Assembly: GCA_028641055.1 (NCBI GenBank) | Contig: CM054057.1 | Coordinates: 330,118,482 to 330,182,481 of the forward strand | Length of the DNA stretch: 64,000 nucleotides | Origin: Alopecurus myosuroides | Lineage: Eukaryota; Streptophyta; Magnoliopsida; Poales; Poaceae | Direction: 5' to 3' | In this document: in pieces, positions 34,702-43,938 of the stretch | Position numbering within the stretch: the first letter of the stretch is position 1 | How the letters are laid out: every line of letters starts with the position of its first letter | Translations under genes and position numbers: made by a program | Notes under the pieces: model-generated | Seen by the model: only the letters and a program-made list of their open reading frames with translations | Database searches by the model: none | Told to the model about the DNA's origin: nothing

Positions 34702-34903
34702 GTAGTCCCCAGGATAGCGCGGGCTTCATGGATTCATTCTTGAGGCGCTCGCTATCCCGATAGCTCGATCCTTCCTCGAACGCCTAATGGGCCTTTCCAT
34801 ATTTGAACCCTTGCTCCGAACGCCCACAACGCCAAATCCGCGCGGATAATTACTGTTCCGCAATTTCCGGCTTTCCGGCCGCGGGTGAGCTCACCACCTC
34901 CCT

Positions 34904-34910
34904 TATAAAT
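34904..34910 (+). promoter_or_regulatory. TATA box of the antisense gene
   Basis: tataaat inside cctcccttataaatatcagcag, followed after about 30 bp by a pyrimidine-rich start region (ctcgtttcgtcatttctttctcctcgctccc). It points rightwards, opposite to the retrotransposon's own transcription. A non-coding exon would run to about 35159, where ctccttcg|gtaagc is a strong donor, joined to the acceptor cccttgcag ending at about 35674, ten bases before the ATG. Confidence 0.6.
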
Positions 34911-35683
34911 ATCAGCAGAGGGTACCCTAAACCATTCACCTCGTTTCGTCATTTCTTTCTCCTCGCTCCCTCACAGTTCCGGCCGCCGGGCTCACGCGCG
35001 CTTCCAGAGATAAGGCCACCTCCGGCCGCACCCGACCTCGAGCTCTCCAGCGCCGCCATCGAGCCCCGCCGCCACGCTCTTGTTTCTTTCATCAAGGACT
35101 GTGGTGAGACACTCAAGCCGCGCCGCGCACCGGCCTCAGTTCGGACCTCAACTCCTTCGGTAAGCCCCTCTCAACCATCCAACTGAAACCGGCAATTTCA
35201 TCAATTTGACCAAGATTGGATCTGAGTCAACCCGCAAATCAATTTTAGGGAACCATCAAATTAGTCCGCTTCGATAGTCCTTAGCTTCTTCAAGCACCTG
35301 ATACGCAATCACCACTCATTTCCGCGCCCTTATTAACCATTAAACTTCATATAAGATTACTTGCAAGTCCTTCGATTCTAGATCCGTTCCGCCTTGTTTT
35401 CTCCGCCTGCCGCATTAACACCCGGATAATCCTTCTTTTCCAGTTAATCCCTCCTCAGTAAGGTATGGGCAACCATCCATGTTCACCCAACCCACCTCAA
35501 TACGTAAGTAATTTAACAATTTACTCAACTTCATCCGACACCCGGAAAATCTTCAGCACTTAGCTTCGTAGCGCATTACCCGGGTCTTGTTTTAGCCTTC
35601 AGCGTCTTAATGTCTCCAGATTCAAATGAGTTGATGTTCCGAATCTTACCCCACACATTTCTTGTCCCTTGCAGGTCAGCTCC

Positions 35684-38600
35684 ATGGCTCCTAAAAGACA
35701 GGGAAAACACCCGGCTCCTGCAAAGACCTCCCAAACCGCTTCTGCCGACTGGGGCCGGTCTTCAACAACGAAGGCCAAACTGGATGGGATGGCCGAGCTA
35801 GGAATCCTTCCTTCCCAAAAGGAAATACACTGGAGGGCTCCTGGCGATGAGACCCGTCCCACTCCTACCGGGAATGAGGTAATCTGCTTTACCGAGCACG
35901 TGATCCGGGGGTTCCGTCCTCCGGGTCACCCCTTCTTCCGAGAAATCCTAAGCCACTACGGCCTCCGGGTGTTCGACATAGGGCCTAACTCTATGCTGAA
36001 CATCACCCACTTCATAGTCTTGTCCGAGTCTTACCTGTGCATTCAACCAAGCCTAGCTCTTTTTACCGAGTTATTTTACTGTGAACCGTGCCGCGAGAGC
36101 GATGACGGAGCAATCCTTACTTGCGGCGGGGTATCTATCCAACGCCGCAAGCACTCGCTGATGCCAGCCCTTAATCTGAACTCCCACGCCAAAAATTGGC
36201 AGCTATCCTTCTTCTATTGCCATGATACCTCTCCGGATGGCGAGAGGAAATTGCCGGGTTACTCGGAGACCCCCCTCGAACCCTCCGCGTCTTTCAATGC
36301 TTTTGCGCCTGATCCTGATAGGGAAGCGATTCAGCCCCTTCTGGCCAAATTAGCAGCTTTCTCAGCCCATGGCCTTCTCGGGCTCAACTTAGTAAAGACC
36401 TGGGTGGAGTTCCGGGTTCAACCCAACTCCATTCGTTCAAAACTGCTGCACGAATACTCGGGCCATATCACAGACTCCCTCCGCTACTCCACCAAAAACT
36501 TCCCTGCCGGTAACACCATCAAGACCATCAAGGGCTTCTTGGTGGAGAGATTGGACGTCATAAAGAACACCGCCGGGTTACCCCCGTTTACTCGGGAGAA
36601 TCCCGCCCCAGCGGTGAGTCCTGCCCCCTTTTTCTTATTTCAGTACTTTCGTCCGCTACAGCCTTTAACCATCATTTGTATTTACCTGTTTACAGGCTGA
36701 CGATCCCTTCTGGAAAGTCGAAAACTCTCCTCCTTCTCAAGACCCCGAAGAAGAGGTCGAGTCTGTGGATGATGATGAGGGTATTCCTCCATAACCTTTA
36801 TACCTGCCTTTTATCTGTGCTGTTTCCCTTATCTGATACTTACTCGGCTTTCAGGGTCGGGGGATGACGAGGAGGAAGAAGAAAATGACCCGGAAGCCAC
36901 CGAGTCTGACCGGGAGCCTCCAGTTGGAAACAAAAGGAAGGCTAGAGGGGTAGTTGAAAAGGTTCCCTTCTCTTCTGTGTCTCGTGCGCCTTACTCCTTT
37001 GCTGCTATGCATGAACTTAACGAGCGATTATCACATTCACCCTTCTTGAAGGATCCTCTTCCGACTAAACGTAGGGTGACCCGGAATTCTCCGGGGGATG
37101 ATCCCCTTAACCCGGGTATTCCCACTTCACCTACTCATCGAGCCAGTACCCCTCCAGCTCAACCTTCCCAATCTCCTCAGCGTCACCCGTCTCCTACTCA
37201 TCCACTTGCCGGGCAATTTCGCGTCCCGCAGCCAGTGCTCTTGCCAACGTCATCCGCTTCCAGTGGCGAACTTCCTCCGGACTACGCCGTAAATACCGGG
37301 TAACTACCTTTATTTGCATTTTCTCGTACTTGTTACCTTTCCTTTTTCGGTACCTTCCACCGATCCATGTCCTCCTTCTTGTCTTCAGCGCCACAGTTAC
37401 GCTGAGCGACCAGGATATTCCTGAACCGGAAGGACAGGAAGAGGAGAAGCCGAGTGATGACATGGACGTTGAGATTGAAGACGAGGCCGAGGACGGAAAA
37501 GAAGAAGACCCTTTCAAGGACCCAATTCCACCGAAAACTGCATCACCCCAGCCCTCTGAAGAAGTGGACGAAGACATCATCTTGGAGACCAAGCCGGGCT
37601 CTCCTAACCCGGACGTTCAAACGACCCGGGTTTCGACCCCCAGACCCGGAACAGCTCCTCCACAAGAGGGCCAATCCTCCGGCCCTTCTCAACTTCGTCC
37701 TGAAGACATGACCTTTGCTCAGATGCTAGATGCCCTTCATACCTTGAAGGGTGACGAAGAAAACTTACTAGATGCCTTAATACTCAAGCACGAGGTAATC
37801 CCGACTAACACCAATTGATTCCATATATAGTCCCCAAGTTCCGAGTAAATTACTAGGTAGCTTGCTTGGAACTTTGCATAATGTTTCTGGCTGACCCTTC
37901 TTCATGCTTCCCTACAGGACTATGTTTCACAGTTGGAGAAGAAACTGGCCAAATCCACCAAGCTTGCTGAAAAAGAAGCGGCCCTTCGTGAAGCTGCTGA
38001 GACTGAGACTCACAGGTGCCAGAAGATGACGAAAAAGTACAAGAAGAGAGCTCGTAAGGCAAAAGGCAAACTGACAACTCTTTCTGCTCAAATTGATGGT
38101 GTTTATCGTACCGCAACTGGTAAGATTTTTGAATTTCACCTTTTGTGACTCGGATTACTTTGATTTGAACAACTGCACTTGTTTGCCTACTATCTTTGCT
38201 TCTTTTGCCTTTTTTAGCAGGGCCACATGACGCTGCCCCCGAAGGAGATGATGCTGCCAAGCTTAAAACCATCAAGAATACTCTTCGCCAACTTTGCAGC
38301 GGAGTCAGTTGGATACTTGACGAGTTACGTCTGCCGGGTATCAGGCCAGATAACATGAAGAAGTTACTAGAAAGCTGCTCTACCATCCCCGAATGGATTT
38401 GGCATTGGAAACGGTCCTCCTGCCGCTTTGGGGTAACCCGGGGACTCGCGTTAGCTAAGGCCTACGCTCCCAAGCTAGAGCTGTCCAAGCTTATGAGCGG
38501 ATTCCCAGAGTTCAACTTGGATGGGTCCAAGTTTTTGCCAAAGGACTTCAAGGCTATTCAGAAAGAAGTCCGTCATCCGGCTAGTGTTATCGCTGATGCC

Positions 38601-38837
38601 TTAGAAATTGATGTGATTCTTCCGGCTTATGATGCTAATGACAAGGTTGTCAAGGCTGACCGCCCCCAGCCGTTCGATATGCTTGTCCGTTGGAGGGAGG
38701 AAGCGATCAAGTTAAAGGAAGAAGCCGCCAAGAAGGCCGAGGTCGACTCTGCTCCTGCAACTTCTGCTGCGCAGCCCGAGACTACTACTGATCCAAGTGG
38801 CACCAAGGGCAAGGCCAAGGTGGATCCTGCAGCTTGA
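35684..38837 (+). CDS. Antisense spliced ORF of the Gypsy element
   Basis: Six coding exons, all GT/AG and all in frame: 35684-36613, 36696-36780, 36855-37299, 37389-37794, 37918-38119 and 38221-38837, about 894 residues. It runs opposite to pol, between integrase and the 3' LTR. The N-terminal 100-150 residues (LDGMAELGILPSQKEIHWRA..., FTEHVIRGFRPPGHPFFREIL, HYGLRVFDIGPNSMLNITHFI) match what Pfam calls the putative gypsy-type transposon domain (Transposase_28). A Pro/Glu/Asp-rich, probably disordered middle follows, then a Lys/Glu coiled coil (KKLAKSTKLAEKEAALREAAETE) and a helical C-terminus ending in a Lys-rich tail. Such additional antisense ORFs are known in some Tat elements; their function is not established. 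There is no stop or frameshift, in contrast to the damaged gag-pol. The last acceptor is a tandem tagcag with two in-frame choices. Confidence 0.8.
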
Positions 38838-39848
38838 AGTAACGCTTATCATTCCACATGCGTCAATCGGCGAAGCGTCGTTTACAACAGCTTTACTATT
38901 CGTTTAAGCAGAGCGCCTGTGCTCTTTTGATACTTTTATGATATTGTAATACTTTGAGTTAAACTCCCGATGCACTTTGCGCCCCTTTGGGCTTTTGATG
39001 AATGTATCTTTGCGTTTTCTTATTCTTGATATCCACTTGCTTTATTCTCGATAACTTATACTTCTTTTTTCTTAGCAAAGCCCGTCCTCCGGGTTTCGTC
39101 TGAGACCCGGATGCGTGGCTCGTTGTAATTTAATCGGCTGGATGATGTTGTTTCCTCATTAGAGCTCATAAGTCCCCAGCCCGGGTTTCCGCGTCTAGGA
39201 CACATGATTGTTTCTTTTCAAGGAAACGAATCGCCCATCGCTGGATGCCCAAAACTTCAGGACAGCTTTTATGAGGTTTGAAGTTATGCTTGATAATCGC
39301 TGAGTTTCCGGCTGTAAGCCTTATACTCTGCATAACCTGTGGTTTAGATGACCCTTTCGACTATCTTGTACTATAAGCCGGCTTTCGCGTGGATACCATG
39401 TTGTTACATCAATACGAAAACTGGGTCAAACAAGTCCCTTTTGGGTCTCATGACTGATAGTAATCGTAGGCGAACAGATCATGCCACTTTGTTGCGAGTC
39501 ACATCGAGCTTAAGTAAGAATAGACGAGAATTTTGGACTTCTTTGTCCGGTTATAAGATTGTAGCCGCACTCGTTTTTTCGAGTTGCCGGCCCCTATAAC
39601 TCATTGGCATCAAGGCCGGGTCTTTTTTGAGTTTGCAGCTGTGCTTGTAGGAGCAACTAGCCCTCAAGACCTAAATATTTTACGCCGTATAAATGACAAT
39701 TGTCTCTTTTCTCGATAATCCCCTTTTTATTTGATATGAGAAAATTAGGCCAGCAAGCCGCCTCATTAAAAACCCATCCAGTCCCCAAGGGTGCCCTGGA
39801 TAGGAAAAGAGTGCGTCTGAAACCTGCTGCCTGTTACATCATTTTCTG
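38838..39848. other. Spacer between convergent antisense ORF and pol
   Basis: Non-coding part of the retrotransposon, probably containing the 3' UTR of both the antisense transcript (from the left) and pol (from the right). No distinct terminator or repeat is identified. Confidence 0.6.
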
Positions 39849-42845
39849 CTAAGTATAGTATGGACGTAGCTGAGCCACGTTCCATGGTCTATCTCTTTCT
39901 TGCATAGGTGCAGTAGTATGAGCAGTGTCGTTGACTGTGGCCGATTCTTCTCTTGCATCTATCAAGTAATATGACCCATTATGTAGACTCCGGCTTATGA
40001 TGAAAGGTCCTTCCCATGGCGGCGATAGCTTGTGTTTTCCCTCGTTTGTTTGAACCAAGCGCAGGACCAAGTCTCCCTCCTGGAAGACCCGGCTTTTTAC
40101 CCGCCGGCTATGATATCTTCGCAAATCCTGCTGATATATGGCTGACCTTTCTAAGGCTTGCTCCCTTTGTTCTTCTAACATGTCCACGGCGTCTTGCCGG
40201 TTCTTCTCGTTCTCCACTTCGACGTAGGCTGTCACTCTTGGTGAATCATGAATGATGTCGCTTGGTAATACTGCTTCTGCGCCGTAAACCATGAAGAAAG
40301 GCGTCATCTGGGTGGACCGGTTAGGTGTAGTATTGATACCCCAGACCACGGAAGGGAGTTCTTCAACCCACGCTCCAGCGGCCCTGATACAAGGGACCCT
40401 TAGCCGCGGTTTCAATCCTCGAAGTAGCTCTTGGTTCGTCCTCTCCACTTGCCCGTTGGCTTGCGGATGTGCCACTGATGCCACATCAAGCCTGATTCCA
40501 TTGTTGCCACAAAATTTTTCCATCTCTCCAAGGGACATGTTGGTTCCGTTGTCAGTGATTATACTGTGGGGATATCCAAACCGGTATATGATTCTTTTCA
40601 GGAATTTGACTGCTGTGGCCGCTTCACAATTGGTAACCGGCATAACCTCCACCCACTTGGTAAACTTATCGACAGCCACTAAAAGATGTGTCTTCTTGCA
40701 TGGTGACATATGGAAAGGGCCAACCATGTCCATACCCCAAACAGCGAATGGCCAGGTTAGTGGTATTGTCCGTAACTCCATAGCCGGCACATGAGTTTGG
40801 CGAGCGTACCTTTGACATCCATCGCATCTTGCCACTATCCGCTCCGCGTCTGTTAAGGCCGTGAGCCAGAAGAACCCATGCCGATAGGCCTTAGCCACAA
40901 GGGATCTTGTGGACGCATGATGCCCACAATCACCTTCGTGGATCTCCTTAAGGATTTGTCGGCCTTCTTCCGGTGTCACGCAGCGCAGAAAGACTCCTGT
41001 CGCGCTTCTCTTGTACAGCTCCCCATTGATAATAGTATATCCTTTTGCCCGCCTCAAGATTTGTCTTGCTAATACTTCCTGCTCTGGCAATTCTCCCCGT
41101 GATAGATAGGCCAGATATGGCTCTGTCCACTCGGGAACAGTACGTATTGTAGCCACAAACTCCTCATCCGGGTCTCGATTTGCTAGTTCTTCCTCAGACT
41201 CGGATTTAACTGACGGTCGCCATAGCTCATCCAGGAAAACATTAGGTGGAACCGGCTCTCTACGCGAGCCGAGTCTGGCGAGTGCATCCGCTGCCTCATT
41301 TTTTCTTCTGTCTATGTGCTCTACTTCATACCCGGAGAAACACCCGGCAACCCTATCAACCTCTCTGCGATACGCTGCCGTAGTGGCGTCCTTCCTATCC
41401 CAGGTTCCTGATACCTGCTGCACCACAAGATCCGAATCCCCAAAGCATCGTATCCTTCTGATGTTCATCTCCTTGGCTATCTTCAAGCCGTGCAGTAGGG
41501 CCTCATACTCGGCCACGTTATTTGAACAACCGAAGTGAATCTGTAGCACGTAACTTAGTTTGTCCCCCTTTGGCGACGTCAGCACCACTCCAGCTCCTGA
41601 CCCTTCGTACTGCTTTGATCCATCGAAGTGCATGGTCCATGACTCGGAATTTGGTTTCTTCAAACTTTGGATGGCCTTGATTTTGTCCGGGTTTGCCTCG
41701 ATTCCTCTCTCGGAGACTATAAAGCCGAGTAACTTCCCAGCCGGGACTCCAAATACGCACTTCGTTGGGTTAAGCTTCATCTGGTACCTTCTCAAGTTTT
41801 TAAATGTCTCCTTCAAATCATCAATGAACGTTTCTGCCTTCCGGGTCTTAATAACCACGTCATCCACATACGCGTGCACGTTGCGCCCAATTTGGTCCTC
41901 GAAGCACTTCTGAATACATCGTTGGTAAGTTGCGCCCGCATTTTTCAATCCAAACGTCATGGTTTTGTAGCAGAAGGCCCCAAAAGGGGTTATGAATGAC
42001 GTTTTCTCCCAATCCTCCCTTTTGAGTTTAATCTGGTGGTACCCCGAATATGCGTCCAGGAAACACAGCAAGTCGCTTCCGGCTACCGCGTCTATGATTT
42101 GGTCTATCCTTGGTAGTGCGAACGGATCCTTTGGGCAATGCTTGTTGAGGCTCGTGAAATCGATACACATCCTCCATTCATTTGTCTTTTTCATCACAAG
42201 AACCGGGTTTGCTAACCAGTCGGGGTGAAATACTTCCATGATAAAGCCTGCGGTTAATAGTCGCGCGATTTCCTCACCTATAGCTCTTCTCCTTTCCTCA
42301 TTCATCTTTCTCATACCTTGCTTCACAGGCCTGGCCTTGGGATCCACGTGCAAACTGTGCTCTGCCAACTCAGTGGGAATACCCGGCATGTCGCTGGGTG
42401 TCCAAGCAAACACATCCGCATTTGAACGGATGAATTCCACCAGAGCCTTTTCTTGCGCATCATCTAGATTGGACCCTATAGTGAATTGCTTGGTGGGATC
42501 TCCCTCCACAAAATCTACTTTCTTGGTATCTTGAGCTGCCTTGAACTTCACTCTTTCGTCTTCAGCATCTGGCCTTCTCAACGCTGTACCATCATCCGGA
42601 TCCACCTGCGACCGGTAATACTGAAGCTCTTCCTTCCTGCAGGCTTGTTCGGCCATTACTGAATCTCCCTCATCGCACTCGGCTGCTATATCCCGGTTTC
42701 CATGGATAGTGATGGTCTGCTTGGGGCCCGGAATCTTTAATTGCAGATACACGTAGCACGGCCTAGCCATGAACTTAGCATAAGCCGGCCTTCCGAACAG
42801 AGCGTGGTGGGGTGATGCAGTTTGACTACCTCGAACGTGAGCCAC
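39849..42845 (-). CDS. Gypsy pol: RT, archaeal-type RNase H, integrase
   Basis: Open frame of 998 codons; the 5' border is a frame boundary, not a true start (no ATG), because this is the rest of a polyprotein. The reverse transcriptase spans about 140-395 with FLDAYSGYHQI, FGLKNAGATYQR and the catalytic YVDD at 326-329. At about residue 400 the RT runs straight into the second RNase H (FDGS at 408-411, AEYEAL, GDSDLVV, KNEAADALARLG), so the Gypsy RNase H and connection are missing. The integrase has an HHCC zinc finger (GHHASTRSLV...CDGCQRY) and the catalytic D, D, E in GMDMVGP, TDNGTNM and NGQVERTN. It ends in a C-terminal WEGPFII...WNVAQLRPYY module with no chromodomain. Inside the young Gypsy; probably inactive without a helper. 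Confidence 0.92.
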   Translation of the reverse strand: MAHVRGSQTASPHHALFGRPAYAKFMARPCYVYLQLKIPGPKQTITIHGNRDIAAECDEGDSVMAEQACRKEELQYYRSQVDPDDGTALRRPDAEDERVKFKAAQDTKKVDFVEGDPTKQFTIGSNLDDAQEKALVEFIRSNADVFAWTPSDMPGIPTELAEHSLHVDPKARPVKQGMRKMNEERRRAIGEEIARLLTAGFIMEVFHPDWLANPVLVMKKTNEWRMCIDFTSLNKHCPKDPFALPRIDQIIDAVAGSDLLCFLDAYSGYHQIKLKREDWEKTSFITPFGAFCYKTMTFGLKNAGATYQRCIQKCFEDQIGRNVHAYVDDVVIKTRKAETFIDDLKETFKNLRRYQMKLNPTKCVFGVPAGKLLGFIVSERGIEANPDKIKAIQSLKKPNSESWTMHFDGSKQYEGSGAGVVLTSPKGDKLSYVLQIHFGCSNNVAEYEALLHGLKIAKEMNIRRIRCFGDSDLVVQQVSGTWDRKDATTAAYRREVDRVAGCFSGYEVEHIDRRKNEAADALARLGSRREPVPPNVFLDELWRPSVKSESEEELANRDPDEEFVATIRTVPEWTEPYLAYLSRGELPEQEVLARQILRRAKGYTIINGELYKRSATGVFLRCVTPEEGRQILKEIHEGDCGHHASTRSLVAKAYRHGFFWLTALTDAERIVARCDGCQRYARQTHVPAMELRTIPLTWPFAVWGMDMVGPFHMSPCKKTHLLVAVDKFTKWVEVMPVTNCEAATAVKFLKRIIYRFGYPHSIITDNGTNMSLGEMEKFCGNNGIRLDVASVAHPQANGQVERTNQELLRGLKPRLRVPCIRAAGAWVEELPSVVWGINTTPNRSTQMTPFFMVYGAEAVLPSDIIHDSPRVTAYVEVENEKNRQDAVDMLEEQREQALERSAIYQQDLRRYHSRRVKSRVFQEGDLVLRLVQTNEGKHKLSPPWEGPFIISRSLHNGSYYLIDAREESATVNDTAHTTAPMQERDRPWNVAQLRPYYT

Positions 42846-43594
42846 TCCACCCGATAGTTATCTACCGATTCTCCAAAGGCTACTTCCAACGCAATTTTTC
42901 CTTCGGGGCGTGCCGAATGACCCGGCACGATTCCATGGAACACCGTCGAACTTTTTTGTAGCTGGGACTCCTTGAGGTTCATGCGCAAGAAGGTTTCCCA
43001 ATATAGGATGTTGATACTACTCCCTCCATCCATCAAGACTTTCTTCAGCTCGTAACCATTGACCTGGGGTGCCACCACTAATGCCAAGGTTCCGGGGTGC
43101 TTTATTCCTTCCGGGTGATCCCTTCTGCTCCATGTTACCTCTTGCTCCGCCCATCTCAAGGATCCCGAAGTGGCCGAGGAGGCTGGATCCACTGTTTGCT
43201 TCAACGCCCCTTTGTCCCTGCTGGAAGTCCCTGTAACATGCACATGATATTGTCCTTTCAAATTGAGCGTACGTACCATGCCGATGAAGATATTGATTTG
43301 GCCGATTGACACCATGGATCCGGATTCGAAGTGATCCGGCTCCAACTCCCACCCGGAATTGTCCACTATCTGCTCTCCTTCGTCATTGGAGTAGATCTCG
43401 CCGACGACAAAGTTCTCCATACTCTTCCGAGCTTCTCCCGTGATGTAAACACCTTTGGACGCAGGCCCCACGGTGGGCGCCAACTGTCGTGGGATAATCA
43501 CGGCAGATGTTACCGGGGGTAACTGATCTAGGGGCAAGTCGACACAGGTATTTGGGAGAGGGTTTAGCTCGAAGGAAGACATGGCGAAAAGCAA
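42737..43594 (-). pseudogene. Gypsy protease remnant, gag deleted, frameshifted
   Basis: An open frame that starts in the 5' LTR, reads through the primer-binding site and reaches the retropepsin motif VLMDGGSSINILY (Asp at about 43030). Only about 450 bp separate the primer-binding site from the protease aspartate, against about 2.5 kb in the related element at 57.5-60.1 kb, so essentially all of gag is gone. After WLTFEVV the frame ends because one base is missing near 42803-42816; the protein sense continues in the pol frame. No CCHC zinc knuckle is seen. Confidence 0.8.
43467..43484 (-). promoter_or_regulatory. Primer-binding site, TGGCGCC type
   Basis: Directly after the 5' LTR the minus strand reads TTGGCGCCCACCGTGGGG. 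TGGCGCC starts are typical of grass Gypsy elements primed by a tRNA with a GGCGCCA-type end (tRNA-Asp has been suggested for similar sites). The exact tRNA was not checked. Confidence 0.75.
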
Positions 43595-43938
43595 TCTAAG
43601 AGCCGGAAAACAACTCGCCGGATCTCGATATGATTATACTGGATACTCGATAATAGGTGTTACAGTTATGACTTGAATCTCTCTCAGGCGAAGCCTAGGG
43701 GTTGGTTTATATAGTACTCATACCCCCTTTGGCTTGCCATACAAAGCGCTCCTTGAGTCCTACTCGAACTCTATATACAAACCTAACTTTCCTTACCATA
43801 ACCCACAATCCGGGTTACGATCCTTACAAGCCCTGGGCCTTTCTGAAGCTTCTTTGTTCTTAGCCGGATTTGGTCCATCCGCCGTTTGGGCCGGATTACA
43901 CCTGGGAGTTGGCATACCGGGTTACTATCCCCTCATCA
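43485..43938 (-). repeat. 5' LTR of the young Gypsy
   Basis: 454 bp, with no difference from the other LTR found by eye. On the minus strand a TATATAA box near 43708-43713 is the likely genomic-RNA promoter. The reading frame that later becomes protease is already open inside this LTR. Confidence 0.95.

Larger units (their letters stand above)
34248..43938 (-). mobile_element. Tat-type Gypsy LTR retrotransposon, 9.69 kb, very young
   Basis: Complete from LTR to LTR and flanked by CCCGT (34243-34247 and 43939-43943). Its sense strand is minus: 5' LTR 43938-43485, primer-binding site at about 43483, protease, RT, second RNase H, integrase, then an antisense gene, then 3' LTR 34701-34248. Both LTRs are 454 bp and appear identical base for base by eye. 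The element lacks gag and the Gypsy-type RNase H and has a one-base frameshift before RT, so it cannot be autonomous. The TGGCGCC primer-binding site and the archaeal-type RNase H place it in the Tat lineage (RIRE2/Retand/Ogre relatives). That lineage call is inference from domain architecture. Confidence 0.93.
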
